Counted from the stretch's first letter, positions 54,973 through 63,168 are shown. The stretch is 64,000 nucleotides of DNA from Bacillota bacterium (GCA_023416695.1 JAEZGY010000048.1:51063-115062), one strand, 5' to 3'. The notes: generated by a model from the letters alone, not told the origin. Program-made: numbers and translations.

Positions 54973-57021
54973 ATGGATATGAGTCAATATTTAGATATTT
55001 TTATTGATGAAACAAAGGAGCATTTACAAAACTTAAATGAGCAAATTTTGGTTCTTGAAAAGGAGCCTGAAAATCAAGCAACAATCAACGAAATCTTTAG
55101 AGCAGCGCACTCCCTTAAAGGTATGGCAGGTACTATGGGCTATAAAAGGATGCAAAGACTTACCCATGATATGGAGAATGTTTTTTCTGAGATTAGAAAT
55201 GGTAAGATGAAGGCTAGCGACAGATTAGTAGATATCTTGTTTAAAGGTTTGGATGCATTAGAGGGATATCTTGCAAACATTCAAGCTCAGGCAGATGAAG
55301 GTACAGAGGATAATGAGGATATCATTAAAGCGTTAAATGAAATTTTACGTGGGGAGGCTCCTGTAAAACAGGTAGCTAATCTAGAAAGCTCTGCTCCGGT
55401 TCAAGAGGCTACGAAAATGGAAGGCTTTAAAGCGAAGTTTTTGGACCTTAAAATAGAAGAGCATGAGAATCATGCCATAGCAGAAGCTTATAAAGAAGGT
55501 GAAAATGTATTTGGTATTACAGTGTATATACAAGAAACCTGTATTCTAAAAGCTGCTAGAGCATTTCTAGTGTTTAAGACATTAGAAGAGGAAGGTACTA
55601 TTATCAAAAGCCAACCTGCTGTTCAAGATATTGAGGATGAGAAATTCGATTTAGATTTTAGCTTGTTCTTGATTACAAAGAATAGCCAACAAGAAGTTTA
55701 TAAAAAAATTATGAACGTATCTGAGATAAAAGAAGTGGTAATTGAGCCAATTGCAAGACCAGAAGTTGTAGTAAATGAGGTAAAAACTATAGACTCAGAT
55801 ATTCAACAAGAGAACAAGGCAACCGTAAAGAAAGAGCAGAAACAGACTGCATCTAAGCCAGTAGTAAATCGTTCTGTACGAGTTGATATTGAAAAATTAG
55901 ATGTGCTAATGAATCTAGTGAGCGAGCTCATTATTGCAAAAAATGGTCTAGTTTCAATCAATTCCAATGATAATGGGGAAAGAAAGTCCTCCAATTTCAA
56001 TGAGCAAATTGAATACTTAGAAAGAGTAACAACCTCTCTTCATGAGTCTGTTATGAAGGTAAGGATGGTACCAATTGAAAGCGTTGTAAATCGTTTCCCA
56101 CGTATGATTCGTGACTTAAGCAAAAAACTCAATAAGCCTATGGAGTTATATATGTCAGGTGAAGAGACTGAGCTTGATCGAACAGTAATTGATGAAATTG
56201 GTGACCCATTGATGCATTTGCTACGTAATTCAGCAGATCATGGCTTAGAACCAGCCGATGTTAGACGAAAGTTAGGTAAGCCTGAAGAGGGTTCCATCTT
56301 CCTTAATGCATACCAAGATGGTAATAATGTTGTTATCGAGGTAAGAGATGATGGTGCTGGAATTAATGTTGAAACTGTAAAGAATAAAGCCATTCAAAAA
56401 GGTGCAATTACTGAAGAACAGGCTGCTACTATGACAGATAAGGATTTCATAGACTTGCTATTTAGACCAAGCTTTTCTACAGCAGATAAGATTACAGATG
56501 TATCTGGACGTGGAGTAGGTCTAGATGTAGTTAAGACGAAGATAGAATCTCTTGGTGGAGATATAGAAGCAAAAACTAAGCTAGGAGAAGGTAGTACCTT
56601 TACCATTCGACTACCACTTACCCTTGCAATTATCCAGGCATTAATGGTTGAAGTAGCGGAAGAGAAGTATGCTATTCCACTAGCGTCTATTCAGACTATA
56701 GAGGATATTCCTAATGAGGAGATTAAGTATGTTAATGGTCAAGAAGTAATCAACTTAAGAGGAACTGTATTACCAATCGTGCGCTTACACAAAGTCTTAG
56801 ATATCACAGCAATGGAAGAAGAACAATCATCTCTTACAGTTGTCGTTGTATCTAAGGGAGAACGCTTTGCTGGTCTTGCAGTGGATCGCTTAATAGGTCA
56901 ACAAGAAATCGTTATAAAAGCCATCGGCAAGTATATGGAAACAAGCAAGCTTATAGGTGGAGCTACAATTCTTGGTGATGGTGAAGTAGCATTGATTCTT
57001 GATGCCAATACTTTAGTTTAG
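54973..57021 (+). CDS. cheA: Chemotaxis histidine kinase CheA
   Basis: 682 aa. P1 phosphotransfer domain with H46 in AAHSLKGMAG, P2 CheY/CheB-binding region (about 160-265), dimerisation helices, HATPase with HLLRNSADHGLEPADV and GRGVGLDVVK, and C-terminal CheW-like domain. Phosphorylates CheY. Good GGAGGTG site overlapping the end of cheB. Confidence 0.97.
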   Translation: MDMSQYLDIFIDETKEHLQNLNEQILVLEKEPENQATINEIFRAAHSLKGMAGTMGYKRMQRLTHDMENVFSEIRNGKMKASDRLVDILFKGLDALEGYLANIQAQADEGTEDNEDIIKALNEILRGEAPVKQVANLESSAPVQEATKMEGFKAKFLDLKIEEHENHAIAEAYKEGENVFGITVYIQETCILKAARAFLVFKTLEEEGTIIKSQPAVQDIEDEKFDLDFSLFLITKNSQQEVYKKIMNVSEIKEVVIEPIARPEVVVNEVKTIDSDIQQENKATVKKEQKQTASKPVVNRSVRVDIEKLDVLMNLVSELIIAKNGLVSINSNDNGERKSSNFNEQIEYLERVTTSLHESVMKVRMVPIESVVNRFPRMIRDLSKKLNKPMELYMSGEETELDRTVIDEIGDPLMHLLRNSADHGLEPADVRRKLGKPEEGSIFLNAYQDGNNVVIEVRDDGAGINVETVKNKAIQKGAITEEQAATMTDKDFIDLLFRPSFSTADKITDVSGRGVGLDVVKTKIESLGGDIEAKTKLGEGSTFTIRLPLTLAIIQALMVEVAEEKYAIPLASIQTIEDIPNEEIKYVNGQEVINLRGTVLPIVRLHKVLDITAMEEEQSSLTVVVVSKGERFAGLAVDRLIGQQEIVIKAIGKYMETSKLIGGATILGDGEVALILDANTLV

Positions 57022-57032
57022 GGGGAATTAGC

Positions 57033-57512
57033 ATGGAAACAAATACTGTGTTAGATGGCAAGCAATATATCGTTGTTAAGTTAGGTACAGAACAATTTGG
57101 TATCGATATTATGTTTATTGATAATATTGTTAAATTGCAAAGGATTACAAGGGTTCCAAAAGTTCAAAAGTATTTTAAAGGTGTTATCAACTTAAGAGGA
57201 GACATTGTACCTGTTATGAGTCTCCGTATGAAATTTGGTGTTGAGGATGATACTTATACAGATACAACTCGTATTATCATTATAAAACCAGAAGGCAAGG
57301 AAGCAATGGGAGTAATTGTTGATGCCGTTAGGGAAGTAGTAACATTAACTGAGGATGAAATTGATAAAGTTACCTATACCCCTAATAATGAGAACTACAA
57401 ATATATAAGTGGAATTGGTAAGTATAAAGATTCTTTGATTTCCATTCTAAATCTAGCAAGCTTTGTTAGTGACAAAGAGAAGGATAAAGAGAAGGACAAA
57501 GAGAACGTATAG
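57033..57512 (+). CDS. cheW: Chemotaxis coupling protein CheW
   Basis: 159 aa SH3-like fold. Family parts GTEQFGIDIMFIDNIV and GVINLRGDIVPVMSLR are clear. Bridges receptors and CheA. C-terminus ends in a repetitive Lys-Glu-Asp tail made of three near-identical KEKD units. Confidence 0.95.
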   Translation: METNTVLDGKQYIVVKLGTEQFGIDIMFIDNIVKLQRITRVPKVQKYFKGVINLRGDIVPVMSLRMKFGVEDDTYTDTTRIIIIKPEGKEAMGVIVDAVREVVTLTEDEIDKVTYTPNNENYKYISGIGKYKDSLISILNLASFVSDKEKDKEKDKENV

Positions 57513-57524
57513 GGGGGTATCTTT

Positions 57525-58142
57525 TTGAATGATTTTAACTTTGATCAGTTAAATGAGGCCCAATTTGATGTACTGAAAGAGATTGGTAATATTGGAGCGG
57601 GTAATGCTACGACTGCATTGTCCCAAATGTTAAACTCTAAGATAGATATGAGTGTTCCACTAGTAAAGCTAATCGATATAGGGGAGCTTTCAGACATCGT
57701 TGGAGGGCCCGAGGTTTTAGTTGTTGGTATACTGCTTACATTGGCTGATGATATCGATGGTATGATGATGTTTATGTTGGAGACATCTAGTGCACATAAT
57801 TTAGTCAATATTTTAATGGGTAAAAAGTTTGACGATTTTTCGGATTTTACAGATATTGACTTGTCAGCACTTAATGAAATTGGTAACATTATAGCAGGAG
57901 CGTATTTATCTAGTCTTTCTGCGTTAACGAGTATGTGCATAACAGCATCTGTTCCATACATGGCTATTGATATGGCTGGTGCTGTTTTAAGTGTTCCTGC
58001 CATAGAATTTGGGAAACTGGGAGACAAAGCACTATTAATTCAATCTCATTTCTGCGAGGATGATACTGAGGTGAATGGTTACTTTATTTTAATACCTACA
58101 GAAGAGTCTTATAGCAAAATTTTAAATTCGTTAGGAATGTAG
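57525..58142 (+). CDS. cheC: CheY-P phosphatase CheC
   Basis: 205 aa. Two phosphatase signatures, EIGNIGAGNATTALSQM near the N-terminus and ALNEIGNIIAGAYLSSL in the middle, the two-site arrangement of class I CheC. Works with CheD. TTG start at 57525; GGGGGGTATC is the likely ribosome binding site. Confidence 0.94.
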   Translation: MNDFNFDQLNEAQFDVLKEIGNIGAGNATTALSQMLNSKIDMSVPLVKLIDIGELSDIVGGPEVLVVGILLTLADDIDGMMMFMLETSSAHNLVNILMGKKFDDFSDFTDIDLSALNEIGNIIAGAYLSSLSALTSMCITASVPYMAIDMAGAVLSVPAIEFGKLGDKALLIQSHFCEDDTEVNGYFILIPTEESYSKILNSLGM

Positions 58143-58155
58143 GGAGAAGAATACA

Positions 58156-58632
58156 ATGGTGAGAGTTGGAATGGCAGATTTAAACATCTGTTTAGCACCA
58201 GAAGTTATTACAACATTAGGGCTTGGTTCTTGTGTGGGTATTGTTCTTTATGATTCTGGTATAAAATTGTGTGGGATGGTTCATATTATGCTTCCTGATA
58301 GTACTAAAATTATACATAATGAGAATAAGTATAAATTTGCAGATACAGGAATAAGAGCTTTATTAGATATGATGCTAAGTAGAGGTGCAATGCAAAGCAG
58401 AATTACGGCCAAAATAGCTGGTGGTGCACAAATGTTTGGATTTCAGAGTACAAGTGATTTATTGAGAGTTGGAGAAAAAAATGTGGAAGCAACGAAGTTG
58501 CAGCTGAATAAGCTTAAAATTCCTATTTTAGCGGAAGATACAGGAGCTAATTATGGACGAACTATCGAATTCTACCCAGCTACTGGCCAGCTGTTAATCA
58601 AGTCAGTAGGGAAGGCACTCATATATATATAG
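58156..58632 (+). CDS. cheD: Chemoreceptor glutamine deamidase CheD
   Basis: 158 aa. Catalytic cysteine in TLGLGSCVGIVLYD and histidine in GMVHIMLP. Deamidates receptors and is held by CheC in a CheY-P-dependent way, giving the third adaptation system known in Bacillus. AGGGAGAAG start site. Confidence 0.95.
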   Translation: MVRVGMADLNICLAPEVITTLGLGSCVGIVLYDSGIKLCGMVHIMLPDSTKIIHNENKYKFADTGIRALLDMMLSRGAMQSRITAKIAGGAQMFGFQSTSDLLRVGEKNVEATKLQLNKLKIPILAEDTGANYGRTIEFYPATGQLLIKSVGKALIYI

Positions 58633-58660
58633 GGAGTGCTTATCATAAAAGGAGAGGCCT

Positions 58661-58915
58661 ATGAAAGGAAAATATATACCAGCGATTATTACCCTTGTGG
58701 CGGGTCTTGTTACCAGTATTATATGCTTGGTAAAGGGAGTTGAAATTATTCGAAGTCTCATTACATTATTGTTGGTTCTTATTATTTTTTACATAGTGGG
58801 TAGAATTGCCAAGTTTATAATTGTAAAGACATTAGAAGAGCGAATTGAAATACCGCAAGTAACTGACGAGAATGATGAAAAAGCTGAAGAAAAGCAGGAA
58901 TCAAGTGAAGAATAG
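58661..58915 (+). CDS. Small conserved membrane protein of unknown function
   Basis: 84 aa. Two membrane helices (about 7-24 and 29-53) and an acidic C-terminal tail rich in Glu, Asp and Lys. No motif known to me. It sits between cheD and sigD, has a good GGAGAGG start site and codon use like its neighbours. A role in motility is only suggested by place. Confidence 0.7.
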   Translation: MKGKYIPAIITLVAGLVTSIICLVKGVEIIRSLITLLLVLIIFYIVGRIAKFIIVKTLEERIEIPQVTDENDEKAEEKQESSEE

Positions 58916-58948
58916 TTTTATGGGTAAAGAGTGCTTGTGGAGGTTGCT

Positions 58949-59716
58949 ATGAGTGAAGATGAAAGAAGAAAACTTTGGCTTGAATACTCGAAAAGAAAAA
59001 CGGCTGATATTAGAGAGAAGATTATAATTGAATATGCCAGTCTAGTAAAAATAGTAGCAGGCCGCTTAAGTATGTATTTAGGGTATACAGTAGAGTATGA
59101 TGATCTAATGGGATATGGAACCTTCGGCTTAATTGATGCAATTGACAAGTTTGATTATCAAAAAGGTGTTAAGTTTGAAACCTACGCGAGTCTACGTATT
59201 CGTGGAGCGATATTAGACCAGATAAGAAGGTTGGATTGGATACCAAGAACTCTACGGCAAAAACAGAAAAAACTTGAGCAGGCATATCATAAAATTGAGG
59301 GAGAACAAGGGCGTCTTGCTACAGATGAAGAAGTGGCCCATGAGCTTAATATAAGCATTGATGAACTAGATGTGTGGCAAAATCAAACCTTAAGTATGAA
59401 TTTGGTATCTTTGGATGAGTATCTTGAACAGGGTAGTGAAGTGAGAATGGATGCTAGAGGTAGTTCTCAATTTGAACAACCTGAAAGTGTCGTAGAAAAG
59501 CAAGAACTAAAGATTATGATAGAGGAAGCGTTAGAATATTTAACAGAAAATGAGAGAAAAGTTATCGTATTGTACTATTACGAAGAACTTACTTTAAAGG
59601 AAATAAGTCATATCTTAGAGGTATCTGAGTCAAGAGTGTCCCAATTACATACGAAAGCACTTCAGAAAATGAAAGTTCGTTTAGGAGCAAACATAGAGTT
59701 ACTCAGCATATTCTAA
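58949..59716 (+). CDS. sigD: Flagellar RNA polymerase sigma factor (sigma-28/SigD)
   Basis: 255 aa FliA/WhiG family. Region 2 contains EYDDLMGYGTFGLIDAIDKFD and FETYASLRIRGAILDQIR; region 4 HTH is LKEISHILEVSESRVSQLHTKAL. Transcribes late genes such as flagellin. ATG 58949 follows GTGGAGG. As in Bacillus it comes after cheD near the end of the operon. FlgM, its anti-sigma factor, is not in the window. Confidence 0.95.
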   Translation: MSEDERRKLWLEYSKRKTADIREKIIIEYASLVKIVAGRLSMYLGYTVEYDDLMGYGTFGLIDAIDKFDYQKGVKFETYASLRIRGAILDQIRRLDWIPRTLRQKQKKLEQAYHKIEGEQGRLATDEEVAHELNISIDELDVWQNQTLSMNLVSLDEYLEQGSEVRMDARGSSQFEQPESVVEKQELKIMIEEALEYLTENERKVIVLYYYEELTLKEISHILEVSESRVSQLHTKALQKMKVRLGANIELLSIF

Positions 59717-59747
59717 GAATTGAAAAGAAAGCTTAGGAGTGGGTGAA

Positions 59748-61349
59748 ATGGAAGCATACAATGGGTATTGTCAATTGGTTATAAAAACAGATGGAATCTA
59801 CATTAAGATTATACCACCAGTATCAGGGGGAAAACCTATAGCCTATGAAGAGGTTATACAGTATTTAAGAGGGATTTCCCTGGAAGAATATGACCCTTTG
59901 GCTGTTATGCGAGCATGCAGAAATGTAACTCCTAACACAGAAATTAAGATAAAGGAAGGATTTATGGCTTCCGTAAATGAGACACTTTTGGTCTCTATTA
60001 GCAGTGATGAAATGACAGCAGTTGGCCGTTTCTTCCCACCATCTCAAGGAGGAGCTAATCTTACTGAGGAAGGAATACTTAATATTTTAAAGGCTAACAA
60101 GGTACTTGCTTGTATAGATAAGCAAGCAATAATGAATTATATGAATGATCGTCATTATAATACGAATATCATTTTGGCAAAAGGAAAAGATGCTGAGCAA
60201 GGGAAAAATGGATACGTAGAATATCACTTTGCAACCGATGTTAACGCTCAGCCTAAAATAAATGAAGATGGTAGTGTAGACTATCATCAATTGGACTTAA
60301 TACAACATGTAAAAGCAGGTGATCTGCTTGCTACAGTTGTTCCAGCAATTCCAGGAACCAGTGGAGTGTTGGTAACAGGAAAGACAATTGCGCCTGGTAA
60401 GGTGAGTAATCCAAAATTAAAATGTGGAAAAAATATCAGAATCTCAGACGATGGTTTTCAGATGTTTACCGAGGTATCTGGCCATGTTTATCTAGTAGAT
60501 GATAAGGTATTCGTTTCTAATGTATATGAAGTACTTGCCAACGTGGATTCTTCCACAGGAGATATTGACTACAGTGGAGATATCCATGTTAAAGGAAATG
60601 TGACTTCGGGCTTTTCGTTAAAGGCCGATGGACAAATCATCATTGATGGTGTTGTAGAAGGTGGACGTCTAGAGGCAGTGGGTCCTATCGTTATAAAAGG
60701 TGGAATACAGGGCATGAATAAAGGTGTTATCATTTCACACAGTAGTGTGACCGCCAAATTTATTGAAAATGCTACTGTAGAGAGTGGTGGTGACGTTATT
60801 GCAGATGCCATCTTACATAGTAAGGTTAGTGCAAAGAACAAAGTTGAAGCTAGTGGTAAAAGAGGACTGATTGTTGGTGGTGAAATAAAGGCAGGAGAAG
60901 CAATTGCCTTCAAAACAGCAGGTTCCACAATGGGTACTTTTACGCAACTAGAAGTAGGTATCGACCCAACTATTATAGAAAAGTACAGAGCAGTAGAGTT
61001 CGAGTTGAAAAATAATAGTCAAGAAATTAGTCAGCTTGGACTAGTAGCCAATGCCTATAGACAGAAAATTGCAAAAGGTATACAACTATCTAGTAAGCAA
61101 ATGTTGGCCGTTCGTCAGATTACTACCCGATTAAAAGAGTTAGAAAAGGATACGCAGGAGAAGCTTCTTCTTAGAGAAGAATTAGGAGAGCAAGTATTAG
61201 TGGCAAGAGAAGGATCAGTAATAGTCAATGATAAAGTATACCCAGGAGTTAAGATTATGATCTCTAACTGTGTTCTTATGGTAAAGACTGCTACTCATTA
61301 TTGCAGGTTCTTTAAAGAGGGAGAGGACGTTATCTCAAAGCCTATGTAA
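59748..61349 (+). CDS. FapA-domain (DUF342) protein
   Basis: 533 aa. Contains a long right-handed beta-helix with repeated glycine-rich turns (about residues 270-395, e.g. GDIHVKGNVTSGFSLKADG and VVEGGRLEAVGPIVIKGG) typical of the Flagellar Assembly Protein A family, and a C-terminal coiled coil (about 405-470). FapA-type proteins affect flagellar placement or assembly in Vibrio; in Firmicutes they are unstudied. ATG 59748 after TAGGAGTGGG. Confidence 0.8.
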   Translation: MEAYNGYCQLVIKTDGIYIKIIPPVSGGKPIAYEEVIQYLRGISLEEYDPLAVMRACRNVTPNTEIKIKEGFMASVNETLLVSISSDEMTAVGRFFPPSQGGANLTEEGILNILKANKVLACIDKQAIMNYMNDRHYNTNIILAKGKDAEQGKNGYVEYHFATDVNAQPKINEDGSVDYHQLDLIQHVKAGDLLATVVPAIPGTSGVLVTGKTIAPGKVSNPKLKCGKNIRISDDGFQMFTEVSGHVYLVDDKVFVSNVYEVLANVDSSTGDIDYSGDIHVKGNVTSGFSLKADGQIIIDGVVEGGRLEAVGPIVIKGGIQGMNKGVIISHSSVTAKFIENATVESGGDVIADAILHSKVSAKNKVEASGKRGLIVGGEIKAGEAIAFKTAGSTMGTFTQLEVGIDPTIIEKYRAVEFELKNNSQEISQLGLVANAYRQKIAKGIQLSSKQMLAVRQITTRLKELEKDTQEKLLLREELGEQVLVAREGSVIVNDKVYPGVKIMISNCVLMVKTATHYCRFFKEGEDVISKPM

Positions 61350-61371
61350 CTTTAAAAAGGGAGTGGGTAAG

Positions 61372-61686
61372 ATGTCTGTTAAACCAATTGAAATGATTTC
61401 TATGGCTCCAAAATCATGGGAAACATCAACTCAAAATGTGGCAAGACTTCAAAAACAATCATCTATAAATCAAAATTTAGCAGTTCAGTATGGTAAAAAC
61501 GTAGAGCACGATGGGCAACAAGCTGTAAAATCAGCTAAATCTGACCAACCAGAGTATCGATATGATGCAAAAGATGGGGGAGGCAAGGGCTTTTATCAGG
61601 GTGGACAAGAGAAAAAGAAAGAAGATAATGATCAAAAAGAAAAACCTAATACCATCAGTGGTAGTAAATTGGATATCTTAATTTAA
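61372..61686 (+). CDS. Small hydrophilic protein of unknown function in the flagellar operon
   Basis: 104 aa. No membrane helix. N-terminal part is conserved-looking (MSVKPIEMISMAPKSWETS, then a Gln-rich stretch with NQNLAVQYGKNVEHDGQQAVK); the C-terminal 40 residues are Lys/Glu/Gly-rich and probably disordered. Good GGGAGTGGG site. Lies between the FapA-domain gene and the SwrB-like gene with gaps of 22 and 9 bp, so it belongs to the operon. I cannot name a family. Confidence 0.65.
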   Translation: MSVKPIEMISMAPKSWETSTQNVARLQKQSSINQNLAVQYGKNVEHDGQQAVKSAKSDQPEYRYDAKDGGGKGFYQGGQEKKKEDNDQKEKPNTISGSKLDILI

Positions 61687-61695
61687 GGAGTAAAT

Positions 61696-62325
61696 ATGAG
61701 TGGATTTGATCTAGTTTTACTGTTAATAGGTATCGGTCTTGTAATCATAAGCTTTCTATTATCAGAAAAACTGTCTGAGGGACAGAACACTATAGTATAT
61801 CATCAGCCAGATCCTGAAGAACTAAAGGAAAGTATAGACGCACTAAAAAGAGAGTTGAATGAGTATTTAGAGAAGGCAAAGGAGTCAACCATTGATTCAG
61901 TCAATGACTCTCTTTGCCATCTTTCAAATGAAAAGATAATGAATATTAATGAATACAGTGATATGGTGTTAGATCGTATAGATAAAAATCATTCAGAGGT
62001 AGTATTTCTTTATGGTATGTTAAATGATAAAGAAAAGGAAATGAAACAGATGTTTCTAAAGAATGATCAGTACGAGATGAAAAATGAGTGTAAAAAGAAT
62101 CAAGGGAAGGCAGAAGGACTTTCAGGTTCTCAGGCTGCTAATATGGAGAATGCTATCTTACATATGCAAGAGGAGGAAAGTCGTGAGCAGTTTGAGGCTA
62201 GACAGGAAAAAATCATAGAGTTATTTAAGAGTGGGAAAACCGTGTCTGAAATAGCCAAGCAATTGGATATTGGCAGAGGAGAGGTACAGCTTGTAGTAAA
62301 TATATTTACAGGAGGTTCCCAGTGA
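61696..62325 (+). CDS. SwrB-like (DUF6115-type) membrane protein
   Basis: 209 aa. One N-terminal membrane helix (about 3-22), a long acidic coiled coil (about 37-120) and a C-terminal helix-turn-helix-like end, LFKSGKTVSEIAKQLDIGRGEV. This layout and the place just behind sigD resemble SwrB (YlxL) of Bacillus, which activates FliF/FliG basal-body maturation. Sequence identity cannot be judged here. Overlaps the next gene by 4 bp (GTGA). Confidence 0.65.
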   Translation: MSGFDLVLLLIGIGLVIISFLLSEKLSEGQNTIVYHQPDPEELKESIDALKRELNEYLEKAKESTIDSVNDSLCHLSNEKIMNINEYSDMVLDRIDKNHSEVVFLYGMLNDKEKEMKQMFLKNDQYEMKNECKKNQGKAEGLSGSQAANMENAILHMQEEESREQFEARQEKIIELFKSGKTVSEIAKQLDIGRGEVQLVVNIFTGGSQ

Positions 62326-62603
62326 AAAAAACGGATATAAGCAAAATTACCTATTTTCTTCGTGGACTTGGTATCGGTATCATAGTCACATGTCTTATCC
62401 TTGTGATTCATAATGGTAGAGAAGAGGTTAGTAGTACAGATAGCTCTTTGACACGAGAAGAAATAATTGAAAAAGCAAAAGAATTTGGCTTAGTAGAGCC
62501 TATCGATAATAAGTTAGATAAGATATATGCTTCTGAGTATCCATCTATAAGTCCTAAAGTATCTGAATCAGAAGTGACAACAAAGGCCGAGAAAGAAAAG
62601 TAG
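62322..62603 (+). CDS. Small single-pass membrane protein of unknown function
   Basis: 93 aa. Short basic N-terminus, one membrane helix (about 12-31), then a hydrophilic domain with SLTREEIIEKAKEFGLVEP, a pattern seen in small membrane proteins of Lachnospiraceae. GTG start overlaps the preceding stop as GTGA, indicating coupling to the SwrB-like gene. Last gene of the flagellar operon; no terminator is visible after it. Confidence 0.65.
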   Translation: MKKTDISKITYFLRGLGIGIIVTCLILVIHNGREEVSSTDSSLTREEIIEKAKEFGLVEPIDNKLDKIYASEYPSISPKVSESEVTTKAEKEK

Positions 62604-62628
62604 AAGTTATAAATGTAGGAGGATTTAT

Positions 62629-62655
62629 ATGAAAAGATATGTTATTAAGCAGTAG
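62629..62655 (+). CDS. Leader peptide 1 (8 codons), putative regulatory upstream ORF
   Basis: Encodes MKRYVIKQ and a TAG stop. It has one of the best Shine-Dalgarno sequences in the window, AGGAGG at 62617-62622, 6 bp before ATG. Too short to be found by ORF callers. The stop and last codon lie in the 5' arm of a hairpin. Same length and arrangement as leader 2 (63126). Inferred to control the gene at 62736. Confidence 0.6.
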   Translation: MKRYVIKQ

Positions 62656-62668
62656 CAATTGCTATTGC
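62649..62668 (+). promoter_or_regulatory. Hairpin at the leader 1 stop codon (putative attenuator)
   Basis: GCAGTAGC (62649-62656) pairs with GCTATTGC (62661-62668), 8 bp with one G.U, loop AATT. The 3' arm and following As (62662-62671) can instead pair with 62686-62695 (9 of 10 positions, one of them G.U). The segment 62690-62698 can instead pair with 62731-62739, which covers ATG 62736, with CCTAAT (62706-62711) pairing ATTAGG of the Shine-Dalgarno inside that loop. Confidence 0.6.
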
Positions 62669-62735
62669 AAAGGAATTAAAGTGTATTTGTCATAGTGGTT
62701 GCTACCCTAATGAAATTATATATTAGGAGGCCAAT

Positions 62736-63005
62736 ATGAGCTATAAACGAGCAGAAGATGTTTTACCGATAGAGATTATTAAGTTAATCCAGAAGTATAT
62801 AGACGGTGAGAATATATATATTCCTAGAAAAAACAATCAAAGAAGGCAGTGGGGGTATTCCACAACAGTCAGAAGGGAACTTAATGAGCGAAACCGCCAG
62901 ATTTATTATGACTATAAGAAAGGTCTTAGTAAATGTCAGTTAGCTGGTAAGTATTATCTGTCTGAAAAAAGTATTCAGAGAATTATAAGAGAGAAACAAT
63001 TATAA
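62736..63005 (+). CDS. CD3324-like small HTH protein
   Basis: 89 aa. Begins MSYKRAEDVLPIEIIKLIQKYIDGENIYIP, continues with a basic Arg/Gln-rich stretch and ends with a helix-turn-helix (KCQLAGKYYLSEKSIQRIIREK), the pattern of the CD3324 family (Mor-like activator fold). Likely DNA-binding, targets unknown. AGGAGG at 62725-62730 before ATG. Leader ORF and alternative hairpins upstream suggest translational control. Followed by its own terminator. Confidence 0.75.
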   Translation: MSYKRAEDVLPIEIIKLIQKYIDGENIYIPRKNNQRRQWGYSTTVRRELNERNRQIYYDYKKGLSKCQLAGKYYLSEKSIQRIIREKQL

Positions 63006-63009
63006 TAAG

Positions 63010-63050
63010 ATGAGTCGATACAGTAAAACTGTACCGGCTCATATTTTTTT
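63010..63050 (+). terminator. Terminator after the CD3324-like gene
   Basis: 14-position stem (63010-63023 with 63029-63042) with one mismatch and one G.U, loop TAAAA, followed by a run of seven T. Separates the two leader-controlled genes into different transcription units. Confidence 0.85.
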
Positions 63051-63125
63051 AGAAAAATTAATAAGGTGGCAAGTAGTGGAGATTTCAAGTTAAAATTTCA
63101 TCAAAGAAGAAAGGGAGGAAAGATT

Positions 63126-63152
63126 ATGACTACACCTAAGTGTTTTGCATAG
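63126..63152 (+). CDS. Leader peptide 2 (8 codons), putative regulatory upstream ORF
   Basis: Encodes MTTPKCFA and a TAG stop; GGGAGGAAAG lies just upstream. Same length (27 nt with stop) as leader 1 but unrelated peptide. The stop codon and last codons are in the 5' arm of a hairpin at 63144-63168. Inferred to control the DUF1062 gene at 63229. Confidence 0.6.
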   Translation: MTTPKCFA

Positions 63153-63168
63153 CAAAGGCTATTGCAAA
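63144..63168 (+). promoter_or_regulatory. Hairpin at the leader 2 stop codon (putative attenuator)
   Basis: TTTGCATAGC (63144-63153) pairs with GCTATTGCAAA (63158-63168), 10 bp with one bulged T, loop AAAG. The 3' arm TGCAAA (63163-63168) can instead pair with TTTGCA (63196-63201), and that same segment can pair with TGCAAA (63224-63229) at the DUF1062 start codon, looping out AAGGAG. This is a 1:2/3:4 versus 2:3 choice. Confidence 0.6.

Noticed and set aside
57470..57510. Repeat at the end of cheW as a mobile or regulatory repeat
   Set aside because: It is a short in-frame KEKD codon repeat at the C-terminus, best explained as slippage-derived low-complexity coding.
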